A DNA stretch of 64,000 nt from Isoperla grammatica (lineage: Eukaryota > Arthropoda > Insecta > Plecoptera > Perlodidae). The notes below the pieces were generated by a model that was not told the origin of the DNA, did no database searches, and saw only the letters and a program-made list of their open reading frames with translations. Within the stretch, counting starts at the first letter, position 1. Each line of letters opens with the position of its first letter. Location: NCBI GenBank assembly GCA_945910005.1, contig OX246739.1, positions 73,915,523 to 73,979,522 of the forward strand, written 5' to 3'. Below are positions 26,156 through 38,000 of the stretch, piece by piece. The position numbers and the translations under genes were made by a program.

Positions 26156-26395
26156 TTATTGAATGTATCAAAATCATACAATCTCGGTCAACACCGGCGT
26201 TAACATGTATACGGACGTAATGTCAAGTATTTCCATGTGTCTACCTTATTTAACTTCACTAATGACATGTTACTAGTTTAAACAGTCATCAATCTCGGTC
26301 AAAGCCGGTGTTTACATGTTATACGGACAATACAGATGTAATGTCAAGTATTTCCATGAGGTACCTTGTTCAGCTTCAGTCGTTACTGTCTTATT
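25861..26395 (+). repeat. Three-copy repeat with interposed TTA array
   Basis: Units starting CTCGGTC at 25861, 26183 and 26294 share ACCGGCGT..ACATGTT, ACGGAC, ATGTCAAGTATTTYCATG. A pure (TTA)n array (26001-26160) separates units 1 and 2. Confidence 0.75.
26001..26160. repeat. (TTA)n microsatellite
   Basis: About 160 bp of TTA triplets with scattered TTG/TTT interruptions. The poly-Leu and poly-Asn frames here are artefacts. Confidence 0.95.
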
Positions 26396-26406
26396 AGTAC
26401 TTGTTA

Positions 26407-26408
<2 letters not shown>

Positions 26409-26473
<65 letters not shown>

Positions 26474-26640
26474 GTTATTGTTATTATTGTTATTGTTATT
26501 ATTATTTTTATTATTATTATTATTACATTGCTGTTGTCGTTGTAACTCGCAAAAGTTTCTCAAACCCTGGACTCGAACCCAGATCGTCTGACTTATTACA
26601 AACGTCCACTGTTTTATGTTTCTTGAATCACTAGAACACA
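26409..26640 (-). repeat. tRNA-like SINE with (TAA)n tail
   Basis: On the minus strand a tRNA-like head with B box GGGTTCGAGTCC (about 26565-26577) is followed by about 118 bp of TAA triplets (26409-26526). A tRNA head plus triplet tail is a SINE layout. No full cloverleaf could be drawn by eye. Confidence 0.5.
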
Positions 26641-27104
26641 TGTTTATTTGCAGTGCTTCATTCACTATATTATGCAAGTGCATGTGCTTGAGTTGAGTGG
26701 TTTTCGCCACATCTACACTCGGTAAGTTTTGTTTTCTTCGAATGGTCCAGCATTGCCCAAGGCAAATCACTCGGAACAAAAGGAAAAAGAATGCGTTGTC
26801 CCAGCTCGTGTCATTCAACCCCCTCCCCCCCTCGCCACACAACCTGTCACCAACAATCTCACCAGCTTCCAGTCACACAATCAACAGGACTATTTCGACA
26901 TGCTTTTCATAGACGTTGGTCACAAGCAGCAAAGTAAATGAAAAGTTGAGTAATCAACTAAACTTTTTTGCAGACTATCAGCAATCACGACGACACATGG
27001 TCTCACCAATCTCTTATAAACCACAACAAACATTGAACAGAACAATGGTATGGCTTTCAATTCCCAAGAAAATATATGTAGATGCATTATACTGTGATTT
27101 CCAT

Positions 27105-27200
27105 AATTTAAAATCCTACCTCGACTGGGAATCGAACCTAGGTCTCTTGACTGTCTAGCGCCCGGCAAGAGGAAAACCTGAGTTAGATAAATTCGGATGT
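27105..27200 (-). repeat. tRNA-derived SINE head
   Basis: Minus strand reads CGCTAGACAGTCAAGAGACC then B box GGTTCGATTCCCAG, like the anticodon-to-T-loop half of a tRNA. The 5' stem is degenerate (TAACTCAGGTTTTCCTCTTG), so a SINE rather than a working tRNA gene. Confidence 0.5.
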
Positions 27201-27549
27201 ATTCTCTAATTTCTGCTACCACAACAAATCCACCCACGAGAGTGTTTCTCCAATATAAATCTATTTTATTGTTGATGAATATAAAGTTTTTTAATACATT
27301 TTCGATTTCCGTTGACTTAGGAAAATCCAACATTCAACCCCATCCAAAGAACAAGACAATACAAGAGATCCAAGTGATGACTGGCCTTGTTCGCCAATAG
27401 CCTTAGTCCTTAGTGCCTGTTAACCAATCGCCCCCACGATATTATTATACTTTCTTTCAAGTACTGTACAGCTGAACTGTCACATCCCACATAATCGTCC
27501 TAGTCCACCCCAAAGAAAAGTCACACCAGATTTTTTGTTTTTTCTACTA

Positions 27550-27977
27550 TCTACTGGGCAACAAAGGTGGATCTCTCCAACAAATGTGGATTTGTTGTGC
27601 TTCAATGTGTTATTTGGGGTGAATTACTGGCCAATGAATGTTTTAAAACCATCAACACTAAAACGACATTGGGACACAAATCATCCATATTTGAAAGATA
27701 AATCGCTATATTACATTGAACGGTTACAACAGGAGATGCATAAACATAAAACAGCTGTCAAAACATATCTCACTATCACAATCAGCACTGAATGCATCGT
27801 TTTATGCGTCGGCGAGGAACTTATTATACCAGTCGCTATATATTGACATATTTTATACTGATTATGTTGAGTGAACAAAGGGGCAAAAAATGAGTTTAGA
27901 ATAGGGTTGAATGGGGCCGTGAATCAATTATCTCATGTACAGTGGGTCGCGAGTCAAAAAAGGTTGAAGACCACTGG
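27550..27977 (+). pseudogene. hAT (Charlie-type) transposase BED-finger fragment and 3' end
   Basis: Plus-strand LKPSTLKRHWDTNHPYLKDK resembles the PSKLKRHLETKHP segment of BED zinc fingers in hAT-Charlie/ZBED transposases, here without a complete cysteine pair. Downstream the element ends GTCGCGAGTCAAAAAAGG then TTGAAGACCACTG at 27977, a classic hAT terminus (reverse CAGTGGTCTTCAA). A matching 5' end was not found, so it is a deleted relic. Confidence 0.6.
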
Positions 27978-29199
27978 GATAAACAATAGTTTTTACCAAA
28001 TGTTTTAAAATCTAACTAAATGGAAACAGCAAATTAATTAAAGAGATCATAATCGATGCATATATTGAACATATTTTCAGGATTATTTTACAATTATAAC
28101 ATGAATTATATATTTTGAGGTACGAGTTGCCGTGAAAATATACACCATGCATATTAGTGCATGCTGCAACTTTTCGTTCAGTTCTATCTAGAAGTGTATT
28201 GTATTTATTTAAAATGTATAAGCTAAATATTTTCAAGGCCTATCGTCGAAATCCGATCATTGGTTTCTCCACACGAAAACCAACACGTATTGTTGAATTT
28301 TGTATGTGTAACTGATGCGTGAATTCTTATCACAAGATTAACTGTTGTGTATGCTTTTGAAACTATTGTAACAACTTAACAAGAACACTTAAGAGTTACA
28401 AACAAATTATGTGATATAAGTTTTACCTTCAAAATGAATAAGATAACATAACTAATCACAATTGTCTACATACTATACACCATGAAATGTTACAAAATAA
28501 ATCAATCAATCGTGAAAGCCTACATGATTGTAAATATATCGTATTATTATACCATGTCTGGGAATAACACGATACAAAATAAGCAGGTGGTTGCAACTAA
28601 CGCAGCTGGTCCCCCCCTCTCGTCCCCCCCCCCCCACCCCCCGGCGTGTGTCCTGGTTCTTCCTCCACACGACGACAGTTCCCAGAAAAAAGATTTTCAA
28701 TACACTAGGGGCCTACATGCCCGTGAGAGCTTGAAAATAAACCAATAATATTTATATATCATATATTAAAACACTACACGTAATTTGTCGTGCCCCGGGT
28801 GAATGTGAATCAAATGTTAAACTTGACGGCTTATTCCGCTACGTCAGTCGCACTCACCTAAACCCACCATGACGTTTTTTGGGTTTTTACGCCACGACGG
28901 AAATACTGGCTACTGTGGTGAAATAACCAAAAAGTGTATACTTTTAAATAATATGTGTACACGTAATTTGTTTTTTGTCGGGTTGTGTTTATATATTTTT
29001 TTACTATCCGTGTGTATTTATTAATATTTGTATAGTTATAACATTTAGTCTAGTTCTCCCCAGCCATTTCTAGGAAACAATGGCATTCAAAATAAATTAA
29101 AACAAATATTCAAGCTACTCACAGCAACTGAATACATTTACAAATACACATTAGTATTACAACTTTTTCTTATAGCAATAGAAAGGCGTTTATATTGGT

Positions 29200-29470
29200 A
29201 TAATCGTGACCGGACAAAAATTAACTGTAATGTAGCCACCTCAAAGTTTGCAGTTACTGTGTTCTAGAAACATATTTTCGAGTAACTTTTGTGTAACTAA
29301 CTTTACCAGTACCTATCCGATCGCCATAAACATATTCGTGACCGGAAAAAACTTTATTAAAATATGGCTATCTCACATTTTGCCGCCAATTCCTTTCAGA
29401 AAAATGTTTTCTGGTAACTATGGTGTAACTTTGTAACTTTTCAAACGATGTTGCCACAAAACTACACACA
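29200..29470 (+). repeat. Two tandem copies of a 140-bp dispersed repeat
   Basis: Copies start near 29204 and 29328 with TCGTGACCGGA, then AAWATGGCTAYCTCA, GGTAACTATGGTGTAACT and (second copy) TTGCCACAAAACT. A third copy is at about 44509-44655 in a NUCB intron. No TIR or ORF seen. Confidence 0.6.
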
Positions 29471-31132
29471 TTCAATCCACATCGAAGCTTGTGAATGGTC
29501 CAAATTTCAACTTGATTAGACTTTCTCCTTTCGACCGCTATCGCGAGACATAAAAAGAAAACAAAAAAATGATAAAAACAACAAAAATAGAACGAGTGCC
29601 ATAAGAGTTACGTGGAGACGCTCGCTTTGCGCACTTAGTTAAAAATTAATTAATTTGGGTGTAGTTTTAAAATTAGAATAGAGACAAGCCCACTGCTCTA
29701 AAATTGTCAGTTTTTAAGTTATTTTTTAAATTGAAAATTATGTCTGTGTTACCTTTCCATGATTGTTTCATATATTTTAAAATAATTGAAGAAATGATAA
29801 CATTTACTTCATCACAGATTGCTATTTTTAACAATGACACCTGGATCGAGAGGTCTGCGGTCAACCGCATTCCTTTCTCGCTAGCACTGCCGACCCATGT
29901 CCACTGGTGATGGCAAGGAAGGGTGGCAAGGAGGGGAGGAAGAATAGCACACCGCTTGAACAAAAGAGTACTGCACCGACACTAGGAACCTAACCACGAT
30001 TGGCACAAAACTTGCTGACGTAGGAGCAAAAGTAACGTCCTACTTTTACACCCCCTGTCAATCAAAATCCCAGCTACGAAGACGGTCCCTTGTCCTATTC
30101 CCTCTTAACGTAAAAAACGTAATATTGGGAAACGTATTAAAGAAATAAATTATGCAGAAATGCCATTAGGCTTCGCCGGGACCTCGTAAAAAAAACGCAG
30201 AAACGTAAAAAACGTAGAAAAGCGAAACGTACAAAGGCGGTTCTACGTACTCCTATACCTAAAGAATCCACCCATCACTAATCATAGTAATCGATTCCCA
30301 AGCCTCCATCGGCGAATGTCGTCCCTAATACCCCTCGCAACACTGCACTTTGGTGTCCGAAACGTTGGTTATCTATTAAGCTACGTCACAATTAGTTTGG
30401 TACAACCTGGTCAGTAACTGTAGCTGCCTACATAATATAGCAACTTTGCAAGCATTGTGAACATAAGGAGGGTGAGATAAAAATGGGACACTAATGGGAC
30501 TTGTTTTGCTTCGTAAACGGAGAGAATTACCAAAGATTGATTATGGATTTATGGAACTTGGATGTTCTCCTGCCGGGGGAAGCTACGTATCGAGTATGAA
30601 TTTTGGAACACTTTGGAGTTAGGACACTGTTGGCTGAGTGAGATTAGTAACCCGATAAATTCTGGAACGCACTTAATGTACTGGTATCCCATATTGTTGT
30701 GCATGTAGTAAACCATCAGTGGTTTGGTTCTTGTTCAAGACACATATTGGTCTTGATATATTTTGGGATTTAAGTCAAGCAACAAACAGAAATTTTTAAA
30801 ACATCAACATTTATTTATTTCCTATCAATTTTTGAGTAAAATGCCTAGATTGTCCAAGATTCAAATATCCACAATGGTACAAGTATGAGAGCACATTATT
30901 GACATGACAACATAAAATAAAAAGTCTAAAACCGTAAGTAAGTATACATGTGTAGTACACACACTACATGACAGCAAAAACCAAGTACAGTAGGCCCATA
31001 TAATTTTTACCTATGTTCAAGTAACCCCTGTGAATTTTAAATGCGGTACAATTTTCTGAATGTATATACGTATTAATTGTTGTGTCTGTATCACTGCATA
31101 ACATCTAGCAACCAAGAGTGATTTCTCCTTCT

Positions 31133-32002
31133 CTACTGACTAACTGGTTTCTGCTCCCCACTGTTCTTCACTTCGTTAGCCTGAGGGACCTGTTGTGGGT
31201 GTTGCAAGATAGGGATCGAGTTACTATCTGCAGCCTTGTTGCCATCATTGGCTTGATGGTGTTGTTGGACAATTGCTTGTCCCTGTTGTTGATGGTGCTC
31301 TTGAATATGTTCTTGAGGAACTTGTTTCTGGGGAATGTGGCCAGCATTAGCTTGAACTTGGGGCACCTGCCCGGGGTGCACTTGTCCATGAGGCACTTGA
31401 GCAGGGTGCATCTGTCCTTGACCCATTTGTCCTTGAGGTACTTGTCCTGGGTGCACTTGACCCTGAGGTACTTGGCCAGAGTGCACTTGTCCTTGAGGTA
31501 CTTGTCCGGGGTGCATTTGACCTTGAGGTACTTGTCCTGGGTGCACTTGACCCTGAGGTACTTGGCCAGTGTGCACTTGTCCGGGGTGCACTTGACCCTG
31601 AGGTACTTGACCGGAGTGCATTTGTCCTTGCGGTACTTGACCGGGGTGTCCTTGCGGTACTTGACCAGAGTGCATTTGTCCTTGAGGTACTTGGCCGGGG
31701 TGAATTTGACCCTGAGGTACTTGGCCGGGATGCATTTGTCCTTGCGGTACTTGACCGGGGTGCATTTGTCTTTGAGGTACTTGTCCGGGGTGCATTTGAC
31801 CCTGAGGTACTTGACCGGGGTGCATTTGTCCTTGAGGTACTTGTCCGGGATGGAACTGTCCTTGAGGCACCTGATTCGGATGGTATTGTGGCACTTGATT
31901 TGGATGATATCCTTGTTGAGCTTGATTAGGGTGGTACTGGCCCTGCGGCATTTGATTTGGATGATATTGTGGTACTTGGCCAGGGTGATTCTGTCCTTGC
32001 AT
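31133..32002 (-). other. NUCB: NUCB last exon: HPGQVPQGQM repeats
   Basis: Acceptor TTTCAG precedes ATGCAAGGACAG in phase 0. The exon encodes 289 residues: a lead-in of HPNQ/YHPNQVPQ units, about 17 copies of a ten-residue unit HPGQVPQGQM (30 bp each, variants HSGQ, HTGQ, HPAQ), then a Gln/His-rich end finishing GEQKPVSQ. The low-complexity composition makes the opposite strand open too, which is not a gene. Confidence 0.9.
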
Positions 32003-35000
32003 CTGAAACATTCAAAAGGGGTTTAAATTGGCTCATTATAAATATTGATTAACACAATACTGCTACTGAATTGCACTGGTAGCGGCAGACATATTTCTTT
32101 GATAAAGGGCATAGGTATAATATGGTGGATCTAGGTATGTCAAAATGTTATAGTACCATATCTATTCGATGGTTAAATAATGTCAAACATTTTCCAAAAT
32201 ATGCTGGGCTGGGACTGGGACACTAAGTTGTATTTGAATACAGTAGTTAAAACACATTGAATTTTACGTTTATAATAAGGCACACTACACTAGGCAAGTG
32301 CGTACTATTTCAACCTACCCACGAGGGCACTGCTCAAAAATTTGCGTGTAGCCCGCGCTTCGAGCCATGTCAATAACATAGGTATGTGGAAGTACTGCAC
32401 ATTCTTATATTCCAAACACTTACTGCAGGATCACTTCTTGCATTAACCGATACCAAACGTATTTTTGTTTTTAAAAATTTGTATTGATTTTTCCGACATG
32501 GTGAGAATATGTGGGTTTCAAAATTAACCCTCCACTTACTCTCAATATCGATATGGTTATCACTATTTAACCTGTTGAAGAGTACGCCCATACATTTACG
32601 GGCCATGCGTACAGCCAACGAAGTAATCCCATAAATGTACGGGCGATAATTTTGGCTCCAGTAGGCCCCAATACATTTTTAAATCGGACTTTTTCAGAAA
32701 CCGTAGTAATGAAGTGACATCTGCACCTGCTGCCATCTATTAGCAACAATTTGAAGCTTTGCCAGAGTTTCTAAACTTTTTTGTAGCTCCTAGCAATTTT
32801 TTTTTTGTCCATGCAACAAGTCAAGGGTTGCAAATAACAGGTTCGAGGATGGCGTTTTTGTAGCGTGGTAAACGCGTTACGGTCGGGGAAATAATGTTAT
32901 CATTATGAATTATTAATTCGAGGATAACAAGATTGACAGTGACGTAAGCGATTGTGATGATATTGATTCATCTAGTGCCATGTAAGTTGCAGTTAAGATT
33001 TTGTGTGTGCTTACTCAGCCCCAGAAAGTACTTACTCCCGTAGGTGGGGTGGCTATATAAAACTCACTCTTCAACAGGCTAAACGTATCATACTAATAAG
33101 GATGCTACTTATGTTTGCGTACATGGTGTTGGTCTGGTGCGCCATGGTGGTATCCAGGTGGTGGCATGCCATTAGGGTGTGGTGGAATCTACACAGCAAG
33201 CAACAGTGTTAACTACAAACAGTGCTATAAACACAAACAACACACAAACTTCTCCACGTTCTTCCGAGGAAACTGGCAATCTATCTGAAAAATGAGAAAG
33301 GCATCTAAATGTGCAAAGAGCGTTGCAATCAACTGGTGGTTCATACGTTATGTAATGTTTAATTAAACACATTATAAACATTCCAAATACAAAATGTTAT
33401 GGTATGAATGAAAAATACTGTGAAAATACCAATGTTGGGTAGGAACGGATTGTTTTAGTTCCGTTCCTTGGAACTAGTTCCTTTTTAAGGAACTAAGGAA
33501 CGGTATAGTTCCTTTTTTCCAACCAGGAACTGTGGAACGCCATAGTTCCAATTTTCAGGGAACTGTAACTTATTTTCATAAGTTCCTTTTATTTTTACTT
33601 TACTGTATAAGCTTGAAGGACCAAAGCGCCAAAACATAGTTTACTTACAAGATGACAGAAACGAGAAATCTAAAACAACTTTTTTGTAATATTTCAGTCT
33701 TGTCTACCCATCCCAACCCTCCACCTGCTACGCCACCCCCGCGTGGGGTCTCCAATTAGTCCCACACCGGCACAAGTCGAAGACCCGAAACCGGTGACTA
33801 ATCCCAAATCGCTCGTGCGGAATAAGCGTGTCATGTCACTTATAACTGACCAACCGTCCAACCCCTCCTAAACAGGTGTGAGAGCCTCAGACTGTCATTC
33901 CGAAATCAAACAAAACATGAAATATATCACTTGTCAACCCATCACTTCGAATTCATTGGACACGGGAAGGCTTTGATGATGAAAGATGTGGTCCAAGTGG
34001 GGTGGGGGTGAAGTTATTTAGGGGCACGGAGCTATCTCAAAATTCACTGATCTATTCAATTCTTCGAGACAAGTGCATGTGACAAAAACGCTGTCTCTTT
34101 CGATCGTTTTGTTATAATGTCTGGTGTTCGTAGCAATAACAGACTGCCCTTTAAAAAATACAGACCATTTTTCTTTCCGAGCGAAAGTGATATTTTCGGC
34201 GACGACAAAAAAATTTCGGCAAAATGCTTGCTTTGTTTACCAGTCATCGCCAGCCAATCTAAAGAAGCACATGCATTTTGATTCCTACAAATCTCAACCA
34301 TATTTTAGGCGTTATTTGCGAACCCTTGGCATTGAATTTAATTTAAAAACTTTAATTAAATTAATTATAATAGTTATTAATAATTAATGTAAATTGTTAT
34401 GCATTAAGAATTAACAATATAAAATAACCTCTTACTTTAAGTCAATGTTTTTGGTGTATAATGCATAAACCCGGATAATAACCATTGAGTCGATGGTTAG
34501 TATCCGACTCGGCAATATCCAAAGAAAAATGGTTGTTTGCAGAAAGGAACTATTTAGGAACTTAGTTCCATTTTGAAAGGAACTAAGGAACGCCCCAGTT
34601 CCTTTTTTTATAGAGGAACTTGGAACTGGAAAGAGTTCCTTTTTCCTTGCGTGGAACTGGAACTGGAACTAGTTCCATTTTTTAAGGAACTTACCCAACA
34701 CTGGAAAATACTATAGAACTACAGAACAAACATGAAAAACTTAAGCAGCACAAGATAACTAGACCAGTTTCGAACTCAAATAATAAAACCTTGGTCAGAT
34801 GAATGAATAATTTAATCTCGCCTTGTTTCTTTCTTTAATTCACTGTACGATTAGGGTTGCCATTTGTCCGGTTAAACCCGACCATGTCCTCTTTTTCGTA
34901 TGCTCTTCATGCGTCCGGGAGGCTTTTTAATAAAAGCATGAAATGTCCGGGTTTTTAGTTTCACTTCGGCCAGATCGCGTCTTTTTCACGAAAAATGCAG

Positions 35001-38000
35001 GTGTCATGTTTAGGTCTCAGGTCCCTTACAACACTGCTTTAAGTATAAATGGTATCATTATTTTCAGTGGCATACCAAAGGGAATTTTGGGGATTAACCC
35101 CCCCCCCTCCCCACTAGGCCTACCTTTAATTGCACCTCACTAGTCCCTTACAAGTTCATTGCCAAGGTCGTTTATGAAAGTCAACAATGTAGGACTGGCC
35201 ATGGCTACCTGAGGAACTGCGTATATTATTAATATTAGGTGTTTTACAACACAGAAATAATAATATTATCGATAGATTGAAATGAGGCAAGGCAATCAAT
35301 AGTGTCTGAACACAAACAAGTATCAATGAGCAAAACACAAACAAATAATCTGACATAGGTACTGTAATAGAAAGTAGAAGTAGAGTGTTGACAAGTTGGC
35401 CTACGTCTTCAAAACGTCAACTTTACGGGCGCAATCTTCACTCAGTTCCAAGTACTGTATAGACAAAATTGTTGTTTGTTGTAAGCGGGAGTGTACATGC
35501 CTTCAAAAACGTGATTGTAAAAACTAAAAACAAACGTTTAGTGAAACACACACACATTTACCCTCCCTGGACACAATAGTGCCTGACAATAAGGGCAAGT
35601 TCCACTAACCAGTCCTTGAGCAATCATCCTCTGTACGTCTGCCTGCCGTCTCCTCTCAAACTCCTCATACTCCTGTTGCGTGTAGATCTGCTGTTGGTCG
35701 ATGCCATCCCAACCTTCGTCTTTCTCAAACTCGGGTTTTTGTGTCTGTGCTAAGAATTCCTTGTAGCTGGAAGGAAAACAAGAATCTATTTAACGTATCG
35801 GTAATACTACCATACAGTACCAGCCCAATGTGGCACCTATGGTAATTATTATTACTATTATTAGTAATGGTTGAATATTTATTTTTGTCACCATAAAATG
35901 AAATTACAAACAAACCACATAGACCTAGGTAAAAGAATCTTAAATTTAAGTCTCTTGAGAAGAAATGGCATCGACGCTAGCAAACATTTTGCTAAAACGC
36001 TTAAAATCCTAGGAAATGTTGTGCCGCGAAGAGCCTTGCTAAACACCGTAACTAACACACCACACGTCAAAAGTTTGCCACATATGCGCCTTGCACAGGG
36101 AAGGGAAATGGCTTACTGCAAAGTCTTTAAGGGCAGTCGATAAGCTGTTCCATGGGTGCACAACACGGAATGGGAAAGCACGCCGGCCGAGCATTCCGTT
36201 TGCCGGAGGAGGTTGGAAGCGGGGGTGGCCACTTTCGTCGCCAAAAAGTCAGTTAATGAGGCAGACCAGCCCCCCCCCCCCCCCCTCTTACTTCATCACA
36301 AACACAACATAACAGTATTGCATAAAATCAGAGTTGCGTAAGTTACTTTTAAAAAGGAACTTTTAAAAAGTTAAGTTACTTGCCTTTAAGAGTAACTTTT
36401 AAACGTTAAAAGTTCCTTGTTGGAAAAAGTAACTAAAAGTTACTTTGAAAATTAAAAGTTACTTTAAAAGTTACTTTTAGGAAATTTTGATAGGAAATTT
36501 TGATAATATTGCTTTCAAGTTTCATTCAACCCGCTAATCCTTGCTGGCGGGCGCCGGGCGGAGTATGTCGAAAATCATTAGAACAGCAGCCTGAGTTTTG
36601 TAAAGACTAACAGTGAATAGGAAGTCAAAATTGGACATGTCAACAAAAGAGCCGAAGGTATAAGCGCGTTAAAGTTTTCACGGCCATCGAACATTCAGCA
36701 TGCTACGTTTATTACAATTTGTAATAATTTACAATAATACATCCACAAATCCATTTCCCAAATACTACTACGAACTATAACATCTGCCGGCCACCTTCGA
36801 TAATAGTGTGAGGTCCTAGCAAAGCAGTGTTGCTCACACAAAGAAATAACATCCACTTATGTTTATTGGTTGTCACTCAGTTCCCATTCAACCTATTTAG
36901 CCGGCTGCTGCTGGAATGGTTTCTCCAAAGGATACAGTTATGTATGAATTCAAGGAATGGGGGGGGAAGGGGGGGGTTCGAAGATTTTTGACCTGAAACA
37001 GCCGCAATACGAGTGTTTTGCTGTTGGTACATTTAAAAAACCATAGGCTGTTTCAAAAGTAACTTTTCATTTTTTTTTAAAAGTTCCTTATCAATAGTGT
37101 TCACGCCTACCTCCCTAGTTTGTAGTTAATTTCATCTATTGTTTAAGTCACTCTTCCGGTTGTTTACGTCACGTCCTTCTACGCCCTTCGCTCTTATCTC
37201 CATTTCCCCTACCCCTTGTGACGTATGCATGTTTTCGTGTGTGAGCTGCAATTGTGCAGTCAGACCAGTCTGGTCTCATCTCTCTTACGTGCCTGTCATC
37301 TCGCCTTCGAACCGCTTGCGGACTCCGAGCATCGAGCTCACCCATTGTCTACGCGCTGCTGCTTGTGGTTCGAGCCTCTCTTGAGGCGTTTTTCTTACTC
37401 TTTCGTTCTTCTCCTTTCAACCCTGGGTTCTTTATTCTTTTCTTTACCTAGCAAACAACTAGTCTCTGCACTTCGGCATCACACTATTCTCCACTTCACT
37501 GCATTCTCGGTAAGTTCATTTCAAAATATACAGTCCACTTTCAGTTCTTATTATACAATCTTTTCTCTTTACTTCCCCGCGCTAACATTTTTTGGTCCTC
37601 CGTCGTCCGAATCTTCAGCCAGTTATTCCATCAGTCAAAGCTATCTTTATCATTTTCTTTATTTTTTCTCTCGTCAGTTGCGTTGTCCCGCGCGGACATG
37701 TCACTCTCTTACCTCGCGCTGCAACTCGTCATACAAGTGACGTATTCAACAATACACTTTGTTGTTGTGACAGTAAGGTCAGTGAGCTCAACTACATTCA
37801 GCTGGGTTTACGTATAACACTGCTTGTGTTGACGGATTTCTCTCGTGTTTTTTCCTTCATAATTTCTTGTGTTTTCCCCTCTGTTCATTATGGATGATCT
37901 TGTTTCTGAACAAGAAAAGCTTGTTGCTCAGCGCGAAGTCATTTTTGCGTCTGTCCAACGTACGTACTACGTACAATGCCTTCGCTAACTTAACACCTGA

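Larger units (their letters stand above)
19808..31132. other. Gene-poor intergenic region
   Basis: No host gene could be supported between RPS15 and the NUCB stop codon. The region contains foldback elements, a LINE, MITEs, AAT/TTA arrays, tRNA-like SINEs, a hAT fragment and a tandem pair of 140-bp repeats, each listed separately. Roughly 24400-24980, 28000-29190 and 30260-31100 show nothing recognisable apart from simple AT-rich sequence. Confidence 0.6.

Noticed and set aside
26316..26842. Poly-Asn, poly-Leu and poly-Tyr ORFs over the TTA arrays
   Set aside because: Translations of a microsatellite, not proteins.
27105..27200. True tRNA gene
   Set aside because: Good T-loop half but no convincing acceptor or D stem; fits a SINE head better.
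31118..32026. 302-codon plus-strand ORF opposite the NUCB repeat exon
   Set aside because: It is the mirror of a 30-bp repeat without stops; the minus strand is spliced in phase to a nucleobindin and explains the openness.
34840..34970. hAT element starting AGGGTTGCCATTTGTCCGG
   Set aside because: Looks like a transposon end, but no mirrored partner or target duplication could be found.
37139..37740. ORFs in the 5' LTR (also seen in the 3' LTR)
   Set aside because: They lie in LTR sequence and have no similarity to any BEL/Pao protein; chance ORFs.
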